Shown here piece after piece: positions 19,307 to 28,071 of a stretch of 64,000 nucleotides of DNA. Position 1 is the stretch's first letter. The number at the start of each line of letters is the position of its first letter. Origin of the DNA: Methanobacteriota archaeon (GTDB lineage: Archaea > Halobacteriota > Methanosarcinia > Methanosarcinales > Methanosarcinaceae); assembly GCA_023399215.1 (NCBI GenBank), contig JAEWQJ010000027.1:1-64000 (forward strand), given 5' to 3'. The notes beneath the pieces are model-generated. The model searched no databases. It was not told the DNA's origin and saw only the letters and a list, made by a program, of their open reading frames with translations. The position numbers and the translations under genes were made by a program.

Positions 19307-20457
19307 TTTTACTATTTTTTTGTTCAAAGTACTTTCTTTCTATTTTGTCCTAATTTTTTATTTAGAATTTCGTTAAGGCATAGTACTGTAGGCAGTGTAG
19401 CGAAAGTTCTGTAAGATATGATTGACTCTGTATCTTTTTTCTTTCACAACAAAAAACAGGATGTGGAGTCAATGGTTGCTATTGTTTCATTTATAACAGA
19501 TTATTTTTTCGATCAGGAAGATGGAATCTGCCGGAGTAGGTCATGTTTGGTTATTTCTGAAGATATTATGTTTTTTAAATGGATTACTACCAATTTGGTG
19601 AATATTGGTAGTAATTGGGTTACTAATTGACTCGGATTTGTCCAGACATGAGTTTTGGGATAAGAGAGTCTTTAAGAGCAGGTCTTAAAATTAGATTGAT
19701 TCTGCAATAGTGATAGTAATTACTCATTTGTACTGAAAACCGGTAACATTAAAATGTTAAATATCTAAAGTATGAAGTTTTACCATGATGTCTAATGTAT
19801 TTGATTTCATACATCGAGCGAGTAAGCCTAATATAATAAATTTACAGTCTTTTAATTAATTTTATATTTTCTTTTAATAGTCCTGTGGTACCTAATGTAT
19901 CTATTCTTTTTTGAATATTTAGTTTATACAACCCCATTCTATCATAGTCATATTTTATATACAGATATATTCTTAGGTTTTTATTTCGTGCTCTTAGGTC
20001 TCTTTTTTAAGTTCACTTTAAGGAATTTCAGTTATTTTTTTCGCTTTCCTCTTCATACTCCTTAAATTAAATTATTTATGAATGATTTGTTGAAGTCAAG
20101 GATTTATCGAAATACTCTTCAAAAAATTTAAAACTCTTTTATATTATCCTAATTTTCGTTAATGAATAATATTAAGGAAAAAATATTCTTCTTGATTTAT
20201 CTATCCCCCTATTATCTAATTTAATATAACGGCGTGAAAACATTTGAATTAATTGACATAAAAAGCGGTTTATCTAACATAATATAGGAAGTTGCCTGCT
20301 TGGATAGGCCTTAAGCATGCTTTCTATCAGGTAGCCAGTCCAACGACTCGTTCCCTTTCAATTGTGAGTTCATTCAAAAGGGGCGTCTCTGTTTGGAAAA
20401 GAATGGAAGATCAGCTGAAGGGTATGAATTGTCACGAATTTAGGGGAGAATAAATGT
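19307..20457. other. 1.15-kb AT-rich spacer
   Basis: Holds the tRNA terminator, a perfect 12-bp inverted repeat (annotated separately) and, near 20303-20328, a short hairpin-forming stretch GATAGGCC...CTATC around the palindrome AAGCATGCTT (20313-20322), 130 bases before the MOCOS-like gene. A 70-codon ORF at 19418-19630 is not convincing. Confidence 0.4.
19583..19615. repeat. Perfect 12-bp inverted repeat
   Basis: ATTACTACCAAT (19583-19594) and ATTGGTAGTAAT (19604-19615) are exact reverse complements with a nine-base loop. There is no neighbouring gene to which it obviously belongs. Confidence 0.6.
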
Positions 20458-22002
20458 ATGCATTCATCAGAAAAATATCTAGAAGTACCACTTGATTTCA
20501 GTCCCGAAAAAATGAATAGCTCTTTTGCGGAGTTCAAGCAGAATTCTCCGGAGTTTGAAACAACGCACATTCTCGATGAGCTAAGGGATCTTGAATACGC
20601 ACGCCTTGACTGGCATGATCAAATCTATCTGGATTATACAGGTGGGGGGCTATACGCTAACAGTCAGCTCCTCAAACATATGGAATTGCTTCAGTGCAAT
20701 GTTTTTGGGAATCCTCACTCCGAAAATCCTACTTCAATAGCTATGACAAAGCTTGTGGAGCGGGCCAGAATTAAAATATTAAGCTTTTTTAATGCGTCTC
20801 CTGATGAATATGTAGCCATTTTTACTCCCAATGCTACAGGTGCCCTCAGGTTAGTAGGAGAAGCCTATCCTTTCGAAAAAGGAGATAGGTATTTGTTGAC
20901 CGTAGATAATCATAACTCCGTCAACGGCATTAGAGTTTTTGCAGAAAGTAAAGGAGCTTCCGTAAGCTACATTCCTATGATTTCCCCTGAGCTAAGAGTG
21001 GATGAAGAAAAGCTGGAGTTTTATCTTGACCAGGCCAGACCTGAGAGAAACAACCTGTTTGCTTATCCTGCTCAATCCAACTTTTCGGGAGTGCAGCATC
21101 CCCTGGATTGGATTGAGAAAGCCCGGAAAAAAAACTGGGATGTCTTGCTGGATTCTGCTGCCTTCGTACCTACTAACCGCCTTGACTTGAGTCAGTGGCA
21201 CCCCGATTTTGTCTCAATTTCATTTTACAAAATTTTTGGTTACCCGACTGGTCTCGGCTGTCTTATTGTCCGAAAAGATGCTTTGAATAAACTAAAAAGG
21301 CCCTGGTTTTCCGGCGGTACTATCAGCATAATTTCTGTCCAGAAAGAAAACTGGTATTGCCTTCATCAGGGCGCTGAAGCCTTTGAGGCCTTTGAAGACG
21401 GCACTGTCAATTATCTCAGCATACCTGCCCTGGAAATAGGATTGAAGCACATAGAAGGAATTGGTGTGGATGTCATTCACAAAAGAGTGATGTGCCTTAC
21501 TGGCTGGCTACTGGATAAGATGCAGGCTCTGAAGTATCCTAATGGCCAGGCTCTGGTAAAGATTCATGGTCCATCCGGACTTGAGAGACGGGGAGGAACA
21601 ATTGCTTTTAACCTCTACCATGCAGATGGAACGCCTTTTGATTGCCAGACAGTTCAGGAGGCTGCGAATAAGGCAGGCATCTCTTTAAGAACCGGCTGTT
21701 TCTGTAATCCTGGAGACGGTGAAGTAAGCCATAATATCACCAGAAAAGAAATGGCTTCATGCTTTGAGAATTTGAAACCTTCCAGCAGATATCCCTATGG
21801 CTCAGATTGCAAGAACCAGGAATCCTGTCTTGCTGTAAAAACTAAAATGTCAAGCATACGTGTATCGCTTGGTCTTGTGACAAACTTCTCAGACGTCTAT
21901 CGATTTATGAACTTCCTTCAAGGACTGATGTGCGAACCGGAGGTCAGAGTTCTGAAAGCAGAAAAGGTAAAGCGAAGAGTATTCCTGAACAGAGGACCAT
22001 AA
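20458..22002 (+). CDS. PLP-dependent class V aminotransferase, MOCOS/cysteine desulfurase-like
   Basis: 514 residues. Residues about 55-480 form a fold-type I PLP domain closest in style to the N-terminal half of molybdenum cofactor sulfurase: IYLDYTGGGLYANS (56-69), the PLP Lys258 in SISFYKIFGYPTGLGCLIVR, and RTGCFCNPG (411-419) with Cys414/Cys416 in the place of the catalytic cysteine loop of desulfurases. The C-terminal MOSC domain of true Moco sulfurases is missing. In the family, sulfur from cysteine is held as persulfide and passed on; whether this one feeds molybdopterin, Fe-S or thiolation is unknown. The ATG at 20458 has AGGGGAG nine bases upstream. It appears monocistronic. Confidence 0.8.
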   Translation: MHSSEKYLEVPLDFSPEKMNSSFAEFKQNSPEFETTHILDELRDLEYARLDWHDQIYLDYTGGGLYANSQLLKHMELLQCNVFGNPHSENPTSIAMTKLVERARIKILSFFNASPDEYVAIFTPNATGALRLVGEAYPFEKGDRYLLTVDNHNSVNGIRVFAESKGASVSYIPMISPELRVDEEKLEFYLDQARPERNNLFAYPAQSNFSGVQHPLDWIEKARKKNWDVLLDSAAFVPTNRLDLSQWHPDFVSISFYKIFGYPTGLGCLIVRKDALNKLKRPWFSGGTISIISVQKENWYCLHQGAEAFEAFEDGTVNYLSIPALEIGLKHIEGIGVDVIHKRVMCLTGWLLDKMQALKYPNGQALVKIHGPSGLERRGGTIAFNLYHADGTPFDCQTVQEAANKAGISLRTGCFCNPGDGEVSHNITRKEMASCFENLKPSSRYPYGSDCKNQESCLAVKTKMSSIRVSLGLVTNFSDVYRFMNFLQGLMCEPEVRVLKAEKVKRRVFLNRGP

Positions 22003-22155
22003 ACAAGAAGTGTGCAAGAATATTTTTTTCTGAATTATATGCATCCGGATTCAATCACTCAAAATGTGTCGCTTGAAATTGCCTAATTGTAAATAATTTC
22101 TAAAAGGCTCAAGACTTGTTAGAGAGTTGATGAGCTTCTCTAAAAAATTAAGCAT

Positions 22156-22215
22156 TTGATATTTCTGTACTTGATATTTCAGTTCTTGATATTTCTGTAC
22201 TTGATATTTCAGTAA
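22156..22215. repeat. Four tandem 15-bp units
   Basis: TTGATATTTCTGTAC and TTGATATTTCAGTTC/AGTAA alternate four times head to tail, ending 64 bases before the Cache-channel gene. Confidence 0.7.
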
Positions 22216-22279
22216 TTACTTAAGTTTTCTATATTTCAGCAGAAATTCACAACAAGTGGCAGATATTTGAGAGATAAGA

Positions 22280-24379
22280 ATGACTGCATCGAATAGTTGG
22301 AGAAAAACTGTAGTTTATACTGCATTAATACTCTGCCTGGTCAGTTTTCTGTTGACATTACATGCTGGATATGAGTATTATCGCAACAATACAGACGACA
22401 AAATTCTGGAAAAGACAAAGGGAAATGCGTACAACAAATCCAACGTTGTTTTGGAAAATATATCGGGCGAACTTAATTCTACGAGCCTTCTGGCTGACGG
22501 AATTGCAAAGGAACTGCATTCTGGAGAACTGAAAAATGATTCCATTATCAGGCAGCATATTCTGGATAAAATGGAGGGCAATCCAAATATTTTCAGCATT
22601 GTCATTGCGTATTCCCCTGACTATTATGGGAAGCTTCATTCACTTCATTTCAAAAAGAATGGTTCAAATATCCTGGATTCTCCAATCCTGTACGACTATA
22701 CGAACAATAGTGAAGAAACAACTACCTGGTATAATAGTGCCATAAAAAAGAAGTGTGGAGTCTGGAACCGGCCTTATTTCGGGATCGCAGATGGTACTTA
22801 TCTGATAGATTATTCAACTCCATTTTATCTTGAAGAATTCAAAAATGGGAGCGAGGTTGCAGGAGTTGTGTGTGCGAGCCGTTCTATTGAAGGAATAAGG
22901 ACGCAGATAGGAGGCCTTGATCTTGGAAATACGGGTTATGGTTTTATCTTCTCTGAGGAAGGCTTGATCGTTTCTTATCCTGTTCAGGATTATCTACTCA
23001 GAAATATTCACCAACTGGCAAAAGAAGACACTGAACTTAACCTTATAAGCGAGAACATAAGCAAAAACATGACAGACCGAGTTGTAGAAAATGATCGGAC
23101 AGGGCAATCTTCCTGGGTATTTTACAAAAATATCCTTTCTACAGACTGGATACTGGGGACTGCTCTTCCTCAAGAAGAAATTTTGCTGAACAAAGATATA
23201 GAGCAGGATCGCTCTATTATTCAGGTCATGCTTTTAACTTTTGCTTTTTTATTCTTCTTGTCTCTGCTTTTTGTCTCCATTTTCAGTTATGGCGATAGAA
23301 GTCTCTGGCTGTTGGCTCTTGTTTTTTCATTCCTCTGCATCCTGGGAATGGGCATCATCTGGCACTTTACTTTAAATGAATCGTCGATTGAAGTCGACGA
23401 GAATGGTAATATTGTTGTTTTCGACATGGCAGATGTTGAAACAGTAATGCTAAATTCCGATACGAACCCGAAAGCTTTCAGGATTCCCACGGGGGTCTTT
23501 ATTCAGTCCATAGAGTTTTCGACTTCTAATGACATCACCATGACTGGGTATGTCTGGCAAAATATTTCAGGGCTGAGTGCTGAGAAGGCTTCGCCGAGAT
23601 TTAGTTTCCCGGAATCAAAAGAAAGTACAGTCGAAAAGGCCTATGTGGATGAGGACAAGAATATCGTAGGTTGGCGTTTCACGACTACTCTGCGTCAGCA
23701 ATTCGATTATTCCAGATATCCATTTGACGAGGAAAATATATGGATCAAATTCTGGAACAACGCTTCTGAAGAAAGTGTTCTGGTCCCGGATTTTGATTCC
23801 TATGATAACCTGGCTCCGGAAAAACTTCTCGGCCTAGAAAACTCTCTCGTGCTTGAAGGCTGGAAGCCACAAAAAACCTTTTTCAGTTACAGGATGAATT
23901 CCTATAACACCAATTTTGGGGTAAAAGATTTTAAACATAGGAACTTATCCGAGCTTTACTTCAACGTTGCTATCAAAAGAGACCTAAAGTCTCCATTTGT
24001 TTCCGACTTACTGCCCATAGTAGTAGTAGCCATCCTTCTATTTGTGGTACTTTTGATAACGACCAGGGAAGACGAGAAAAATCAGTTCGGGTTTAAATCT
24101 TCGGGAGTCTTGACCTATTGTGCCTCTCTCTTTTTTGTTCTTATTGTTTCCCATGCTTCCCTCAGGGCTAAAATCCCTACGAATTGTATGATTTACCTTG
24201 AATATTTCTACCTTATACTGTATCTGGCAATTCTAGCTGTATCCCTGAATTCAATAGTATTTGCGTCCCATATGAATATCCCTTTTATTGATACAAAGGA
24301 CAACCTGTATGTGAAAGTGCTTTACTGGCCTATAATTACAGGATTTCTGTTGATTATTACGCTCCTGAATTTCTATTGA
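22280..24379 (+). CDS. Cache-domain sensor fused to a pentameric ligand-gated ion channel-like module
   Basis: 699 residues. Order: a membrane helix (11-30); an extracellular Cache-like sensor (about 55-300, with GIADGTYLIDYSTPFY and LDLGNTGYGFIFSEEGLIVS); two membrane helices (313-334, 342-363); an extracellular beta domain (365-570); and four membrane helices (573-595, 605-628, 636-662, 677-698). The beta domain has FDYSRYPFDEENIWIKF (475-491), the FPFD-type signature of the Cys-loop region in prokaryotic pLGICs, followed by GW near 527-528. LYFNVAIKRDLKSP...LLPI then enters the first pore helix exactly as in GLIC-like channels. The Cys-loop cysteines are absent, as in other prokaryotic members. 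I infer a cation or anion channel gated through a small-molecule Cache sensor; ligand and ion are unknown. Confidence 0.75.
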   Translation: MTASNSWRKTVVYTALILCLVSFLLTLHAGYEYYRNNTDDKILEKTKGNAYNKSNVVLENISGELNSTSLLADGIAKELHSGELKNDSIIRQHILDKMEGNPNIFSIVIAYSPDYYGKLHSLHFKKNGSNILDSPILYDYTNNSEETTTWYNSAIKKKCGVWNRPYFGIADGTYLIDYSTPFYLEEFKNGSEVAGVVCASRSIEGIRTQIGGLDLGNTGYGFIFSEEGLIVSYPVQDYLLRNIHQLAKEDTELNLISENISKNMTDRVVENDRTGQSSWVFYKNILSTDWILGTALPQEEILLNKDIEQDRSIIQVMLLTFAFLFFLSLLFVSIFSYGDRSLWLLALVFSFLCILGMGIIWHFTLNESSIEVDENGNIVVFDMADVETVMLNSDTNPKAFRIPTGVFIQSIEFSTSNDITMTGYVWQNISGLSAEKASPRFSFPESKESTVEKAYVDEDKNIVGWRFTTTLRQQFDYSRYPFDEENIWIKFWNNASEESVLVPDFDSYDNLAPEKLLGLENSLVLEGWKPQKTFFSYRMNSYNTNFGVKDFKHRNLSELYFNVAIKRDLKSPFVSDLLPIVVVAILLFVVLLITTREDEKNQFGFKSSGVLTYCASLFFVLIVSHASLRAKIPTNCMIYLEYFYLILYLAILAVSLNSIVFASHMNIPFIDTKDNLYVKVLYWPIITGFLLIITLLNFY

Positions 24380-24648
24380 TGGATTAATTTTATTTGGAAA
24401 CTGATATTGTTATCCAATTTCCTCAGTAATAATTGCCCCATATTTTTACATAAGTAGAAAACAGGAAAGTCTGGATCAGGATCTTTATTGTCTGAGAACA
24501 GAATTATGCCAGGAGTAAAATCCATATAATAGGCTGCTTTTGCTGAAAGGCTTATCTCTCTTCCATCCCAGGGGATTAAGTGCAAATGTGTTTTGCATTC
24601 TTCTTCTGTAGCTATTGTTACAAAAGATGAAAGCAATACCACAGCCAT
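24373..24648 (-). CDS. Hypothetical protein, doubtful
   Basis: 91 codons overlapping the end of the channel gene tail to tail. The wording (TEEECKTHLHLIPWDGREIS, SAKAAYYMDFTPGIILFSD) looks more protein-like than random, but there is no ribosome-binding site at the ATG, and the first 15 codons overlap a plus-strand remnant. It may be a real small gene, a remnant or chance. Confidence 0.3.
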   Translation of the reverse strand: MAVVLLSSFVTIATEEECKTHLHLIPWDGREISLSAKAAYYMDFTPGIILFSDNKDPDPDFPVFYLCKNMGQLLLRKLDNNISFQIKLIHQ

Positions 24649-24780
24649 AGAACCTGTTCAAACAGCAATAAGCAGTAACTAAAGCGATAATGTGAGCAAG
24701 ATTGCAAGTAAAGCAGCTGTAGAAATTCCGAAATCGTCTGGATTTGGGATAATTATTGAAGTTATCTACCTACTACGTGT
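24605..24780 (+). pseudogene. Possible decayed tail of a PGF-CTERM-type protein
   Basis: The plus strand reads AIVTKDESNTTAIEPVQTAI, a stop, then KIASKAAVEIPKSSGFGIII followed by a hydrophobic stretch and a lysine, which resembles a linker plus PGF-CTERM tail with a broken frame. No upstream body of the gene is left. Confidence 0.25.
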
Positions 24781-24950
24781 ATTAAAATATATTCTCTACT
24801 TGTTTTCCCAATATCTGTTTAACTATGAGAACATTGGAAAAGTAAACTTTCTTCTCTTTTCTCTATATATTCTAATCTTTTAATACAAATAGAGAACAAT
24901 GGTAGTATTGGGGCTTATTTGTTAAAGGTTAGATAAATTTGGGGGGAATT

Positions 24951-27338
24951 ATGAGGAATAAAAAGGAGCTATGTTCAATAAGTTTAACTTCAACATTTTT
25001 GATTTTCATTTTCTTAGTTTCCATATCAGCTACCGCATCAGCAAGAGAAATTACAGTAGATGATGATTCAGGAGCTGATTTCAGATCAATTCAGGAAGCT
25101 GTGAATAATTCTCTAACAGGGGACATAATAATCGTGAAACCTGGAACTTATACTGAAAACGTTCTTGTTAATGTAAAAGGTCTAACTATCAGGTCAGAGT
25201 CAAACAATGGCGATGCGCATGTAAAACCGCTGAACGAAAGTAAAAGTACCTTTCTGATAGCAGCTAATAGCACAACGATCAGTGGTTTAAACATAACAGG
25301 AGCCTGTAAGATGCATCATAAAAATGCAATCTTTGCTTATGGCAAGATGAATAATATAACAGGTAATACCATTGAAAACGGTTCTATTTTTCTGGGATCC
25401 TACATGCCAGAAAATTTAAAAATCATCTTTTATGGCAATATGAATAATGTGACAGGTAATAACATTGAAAACGGTTCTATTATTCTGGGATCCCAGATAT
25501 CAGGCAATTTAATAGCCGAAAATAAAATTTCTAACGGCGAAGAGGGTGTATATATTTCCTGCTGTGGAGGAAATAATACAGTATCAGGTAATACGATCTC
25601 AAATTGTTCCACTGGCATCTCCGAATGGGATCAGGGAGCAGATATTCGTAATAACAGGATTACTGACTGCGATTGTGGGATTTGGCTTTCGATGTCAAGT
25701 TCAGGAATTGAAAATAATACAATATTAAACTGTGATGTAGGGATTATTTTAAGTGACGCTTGTACTGTTGACATAATCAACAATACAATAACATCCTGTA
25801 CAGAATGTGGGATTTTTAATAGGGGAAATTCTGACCGTAAAAGAATCTACAATAATTATTTTAACAATAGTCTAAACGTAAAGTTTGGACCTGGCGAAGG
25901 GGGAAATATCTGGAACAGTTCACTTGCTTCAGGCAGTAACATTGCAGGTGGCCCTTACATTGGAGGCAACTTCTGGGCAAAACCAGATGGGACCGGATTC
26001 TCCCAGATCTGCGTGGATTTGGATAAGAATGGGATCGGAGACCTGCCTTATAAAATCTATGAGGATCCCTATAACGTCTATGAAGACGAATTTGACTATC
26101 TACCTCTTGTATCTATGTCCAGTCTGCAAAATTCAGTTACTCCAACTGCTAACTTTACAGCCAGTGTCACTAATGGGCCTGCACCCCTTGTTGTCAAGTT
26201 TACAGATCTTTCGAAAAACGCAATCCTGTGGAACTGGGACTTTGATAATGATGGTATATCAGATTCCAAAAAACAAAATCCTGTATATGCGTACAGAACT
26301 CAAGGAAACTATACAGTTAATTTGACAGCTAGCAATGGAATCAATACTAGTTCCAAATTTGTTAACATAACTGTTGGAAAAAGGGTTTCATCCACGTGGC
26401 CATTTGTATATATTACGAGCGGTGCATTCTCTGTAATTGACACAACCACAGGAACAGTTATAACATCTGTGAAAGTGGGACGTGGGCCTAAAGGAGTTGC
26501 AGTCGTACCTAATGGAAAAACGGCATATGTAGCGAACTCTAGAAGCAATAATGTCTCTGTAATTGATACTTCAACAAACACCGTTACGGGCACTGTGAAA
26601 GTAGGATATAATCCTTCTGAAGTTGCAGTCAGTCCTGATGGAAAAAGGGTATATGTGGTGAACGAAGACAGCAACACTACCTCTGTAATTGACACCTCAA
26701 CAAATACTGTTACAGCCACAGTACCTGTAGGAGATACTCCTAGGGGAATTGCAGTAAGTCCAGATGGAACAAAGGTATATGTAACGAACTCTGGTACTAC
26801 TAATACCCCCGAATATACCGTTTCTGTAATTGATACAGCGACTAACATGGTTACATCTACGGTACATGCAGGCGAACATCCTTGGGGAGTTGCAGTCACA
26901 CCTGATGGAACAAAGGTGTATGTGACAACCTACTACTATGTCTCTGTAATTGATACAGCTACAAATACCGTTATAGCTACGGTGGATGTAAGAAAAAGAC
27001 CTACTAAAGTTATAGTCAATCCAACAGGAACAAAAGTATATGTGGCTGGCGGAGATGGCTTTGTCTCTGTAATTGATACAGTTACAAGAAAAGTTATAAC
27101 CAGATTGAATGTAGGAAAGTATCCTGAAGAAATTGCAGTCACACCTAATGGAGAAAAGGTATATGTGGTAACCAGGGGCGATTATGAAAACAATTATAGC
27201 AACAATATCTCTGTAATTGACACCTCTAGCGATACCGTCTCAGCAACAGTGAATATCGATCTTTTTCCTGGGAGACTTGCAATCATCCCTGATCCGGAAT
27301 CAGTATTTCCGGTAGCTAATTTCAGCAGCAATGTCTGA
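24951..27338 (+). CDS. Secreted surface protein: beta-helix, PKD and YVTN propeller domains
   Basis: 795 residues from the ATG at 24951, which has GGGGGGAAT just upstream (an in-frame TTG at 24939 is less likely). A signal peptide (about 1-33, ending ATASA) leads into a NosD/pectate-lyase-like parallel beta-helix (about 36-385) that opens with ITVDDDSGADFRSIQEAVNN and contains many N-x-I/N-T-I turns. One PKD domain (about 400-475; WNWDFDNDG) follows, then about seven YVTN-type beta-propeller blades (about 480-790) with SVIDTxTNTVT. Such proteins belong to the methanosarcinal cell surface or sheath. The chain ends at the start of a second PKD domain (VANFSSNV) because of a frameshift; the decayed continuation is annotated next. 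It has no membrane anchor in its present form. Confidence 0.85.
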   Translation: MRNKKELCSISLTSTFLIFIFLVSISATASAREITVDDDSGADFRSIQEAVNNSLTGDIIIVKPGTYTENVLVNVKGLTIRSESNNGDAHVKPLNESKSTFLIAANSTTISGLNITGACKMHHKNAIFAYGKMNNITGNTIENGSIFLGSYMPENLKIIFYGNMNNVTGNNIENGSIILGSQISGNLIAENKISNGEEGVYISCCGGNNTVSGNTISNCSTGISEWDQGADIRNNRITDCDCGIWLSMSSSGIENNTILNCDVGIILSDACTVDIINNTITSCTECGIFNRGNSDRKRIYNNYFNNSLNVKFGPGEGGNIWNSSLASGSNIAGGPYIGGNFWAKPDGTGFSQICVDLDKNGIGDLPYKIYEDPYNVYEDEFDYLPLVSMSSLQNSVTPTANFTASVTNGPAPLVVKFTDLSKNAILWNWDFDNDGISDSKKQNPVYAYRTQGNYTVNLTASNGINTSSKFVNITVGKRVSSTWPFVYITSGAFSVIDTTTGTVITSVKVGRGPKGVAVVPNGKTAYVANSRSNNVSVIDTSTNTVTGTVKVGYNPSEVAVSPDGKRVYVVNEDSNTTSVIDTSTNTVTATVPVGDTPRGIAVSPDGTKVYVTNSGTTNTPEYTVSVIDTATNMVTSTVHAGEHPWGVAVTPDGTKVYVTTYYYVSVIDTATNTVIATVDVRKRPTKVIVNPTGTKVYVAGGDGFVSVIDTVTRKVITRLNVGKYPEEIAVTPNGEKVYVVTRGDYENNYSNNISVIDTSSDTVSATVNIDLFPGRLAIIPDPESVFPVANFSSNV

Positions 27339-27570
27339 AGGTTTTGCATTTCTCTCAGTTCAGTTTATTGACAGTTCAGAAAACGCAACAGGATGAAACT
27401 GGGACTCTGGGGACAACACGAGTTCAACAGCTAAAAACACTTTACCTACTTATAATGAAGCAGGGAAATATAACGTCAGCTTAACAGTAAAGAATGCTAC
27501 GGGAGGTAACACTAAAATAATGTCTGGTATATTGTAGCCAAAAAAATGAACTTCTAATCATAAGTAAAAT
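27339..27570 (+). pseudogene. Decayed C-terminal PKD domain of the preceding gene
   Basis: Shifting frame by one base just before the stop at 27338 continues the PKD domain as SEGFAFLSVQFIDSSENATG, a TGA where a Trp codon belongs, NWDSGDNTSSTAKN, then YNEAGKYNVSLTVKNATGG and, after another frameshift near 27530, YIVAKK. Three lesions separate it from a working domain. Confidence 0.65.
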
Positions 27571-27591
27571 ATAAACAGAAAGGCAAAAATG

Positions 27592-27610
27592 GCCGTCCAT
27601 CTTGGACGGC
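27592..27610 (+). terminator. Strong short hairpin
   Basis: GCCGTCCA-TCT-TGGACGGC is a perfect GC-rich 8-bp stem with a three-base loop, in an otherwise AT-rich spacer after the surface-protein gene. No T-run follows, so an RNA-end signal or an insertion-element end are both possible. Confidence 0.4.
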
Positions 27611-27686
27611 AGTACATATCAAAACAATATAAACCAAATACCCATATATAGCAACATCCAGAAAGATTTAATTTAATTTCTAGTTT

Positions 27687-27830
27687 TCAAAAATTTTTTC
27701 CTGTAGTTGTGGTTGAAATGTAATTAGTCTTTCCTTTGCTATTGACATAGATTGTCTTTAAGTCTTTGAGCTTAGTAAGGTTCCTGGAGATTGTACTTTC
27801 TGAAATTTGCAAATGATTAGCTCAATTGCC
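27687..27830 (-). pseudogene. Remnant of a winged-helix regulator domain
   Basis: The minus strand reads ANHLQISESTISRNLTKLKD then LKTIYVNSKGKTNYISTTTT and a stop: the recognition helix and wing of a MarR/ArsR-type winged helix. The helix-1/2 region upstream is in another frame (DEAIEL), immediately after the stop of the small membrane protein encoded upstream, so a frameshift separates them. Confidence 0.5.
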
Positions 27831-28031
27831 TCATCGTTTGAGTTTCTCCACTGCACCAAAAAGAATATACACCATTAAAAGACACAGGCCAACCAACAAA
27901 GCGCAAGCCAGTTGATTTTTTGGGTCTCCGCTAAGTACAACGATGGCAGAAAGACATATACCGATTATACATAAAATTAATATGTCTAATATAGTTCTAA
28001 GTATAGTTCTAAATATCGTTTTTATCTTCAT
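27831..28031 (-). CDS. Small two-helix membrane protein, probably a broken N-terminal part
   Basis: 66 residues with a basic start (MKIKTIFRTILRT) and two hydrophobic helices (about 14-33 and 41-59), ending EKLKR. It has no recognised family. Because a winged-helix fragment follows directly in another frame, the two may once have been one membrane-anchored transcription regulator. Confidence 0.4.
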   Translation of the reverse strand: MKIKTIFRTILRTILDILILCIIGICLSAIVVLSGDPKNQLACALLVGLCLLMVYILFGAVEKLKR

Positions 28032-28071
28032 GGTTTATGCCTTCTTGTGACGATCTTGAAATGCCGGTAAA

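Noticed and set aside
19418..19630. 70-codon ORF downstream of tRNA-Thr
   Set aside because: No ribosome-binding site, AT-driven composition, and it contains the 12-bp inverted repeat; I could not defend it as a gene.
24692..24883. 63-codon ORF before the beta-helix protein
   Set aside because: Starts inside what looks like a decayed surface-protein tail, and the second half is hydrophobic AT-rich sequence; not listed as a gene.
26309..26899. 196-codon minus-strand ORF inside the YVTN region
   Set aside because: The repeated propeller codons create a long antisense open frame; the repetitive Val/Thr-rich peptide mirrors the sense repeats.
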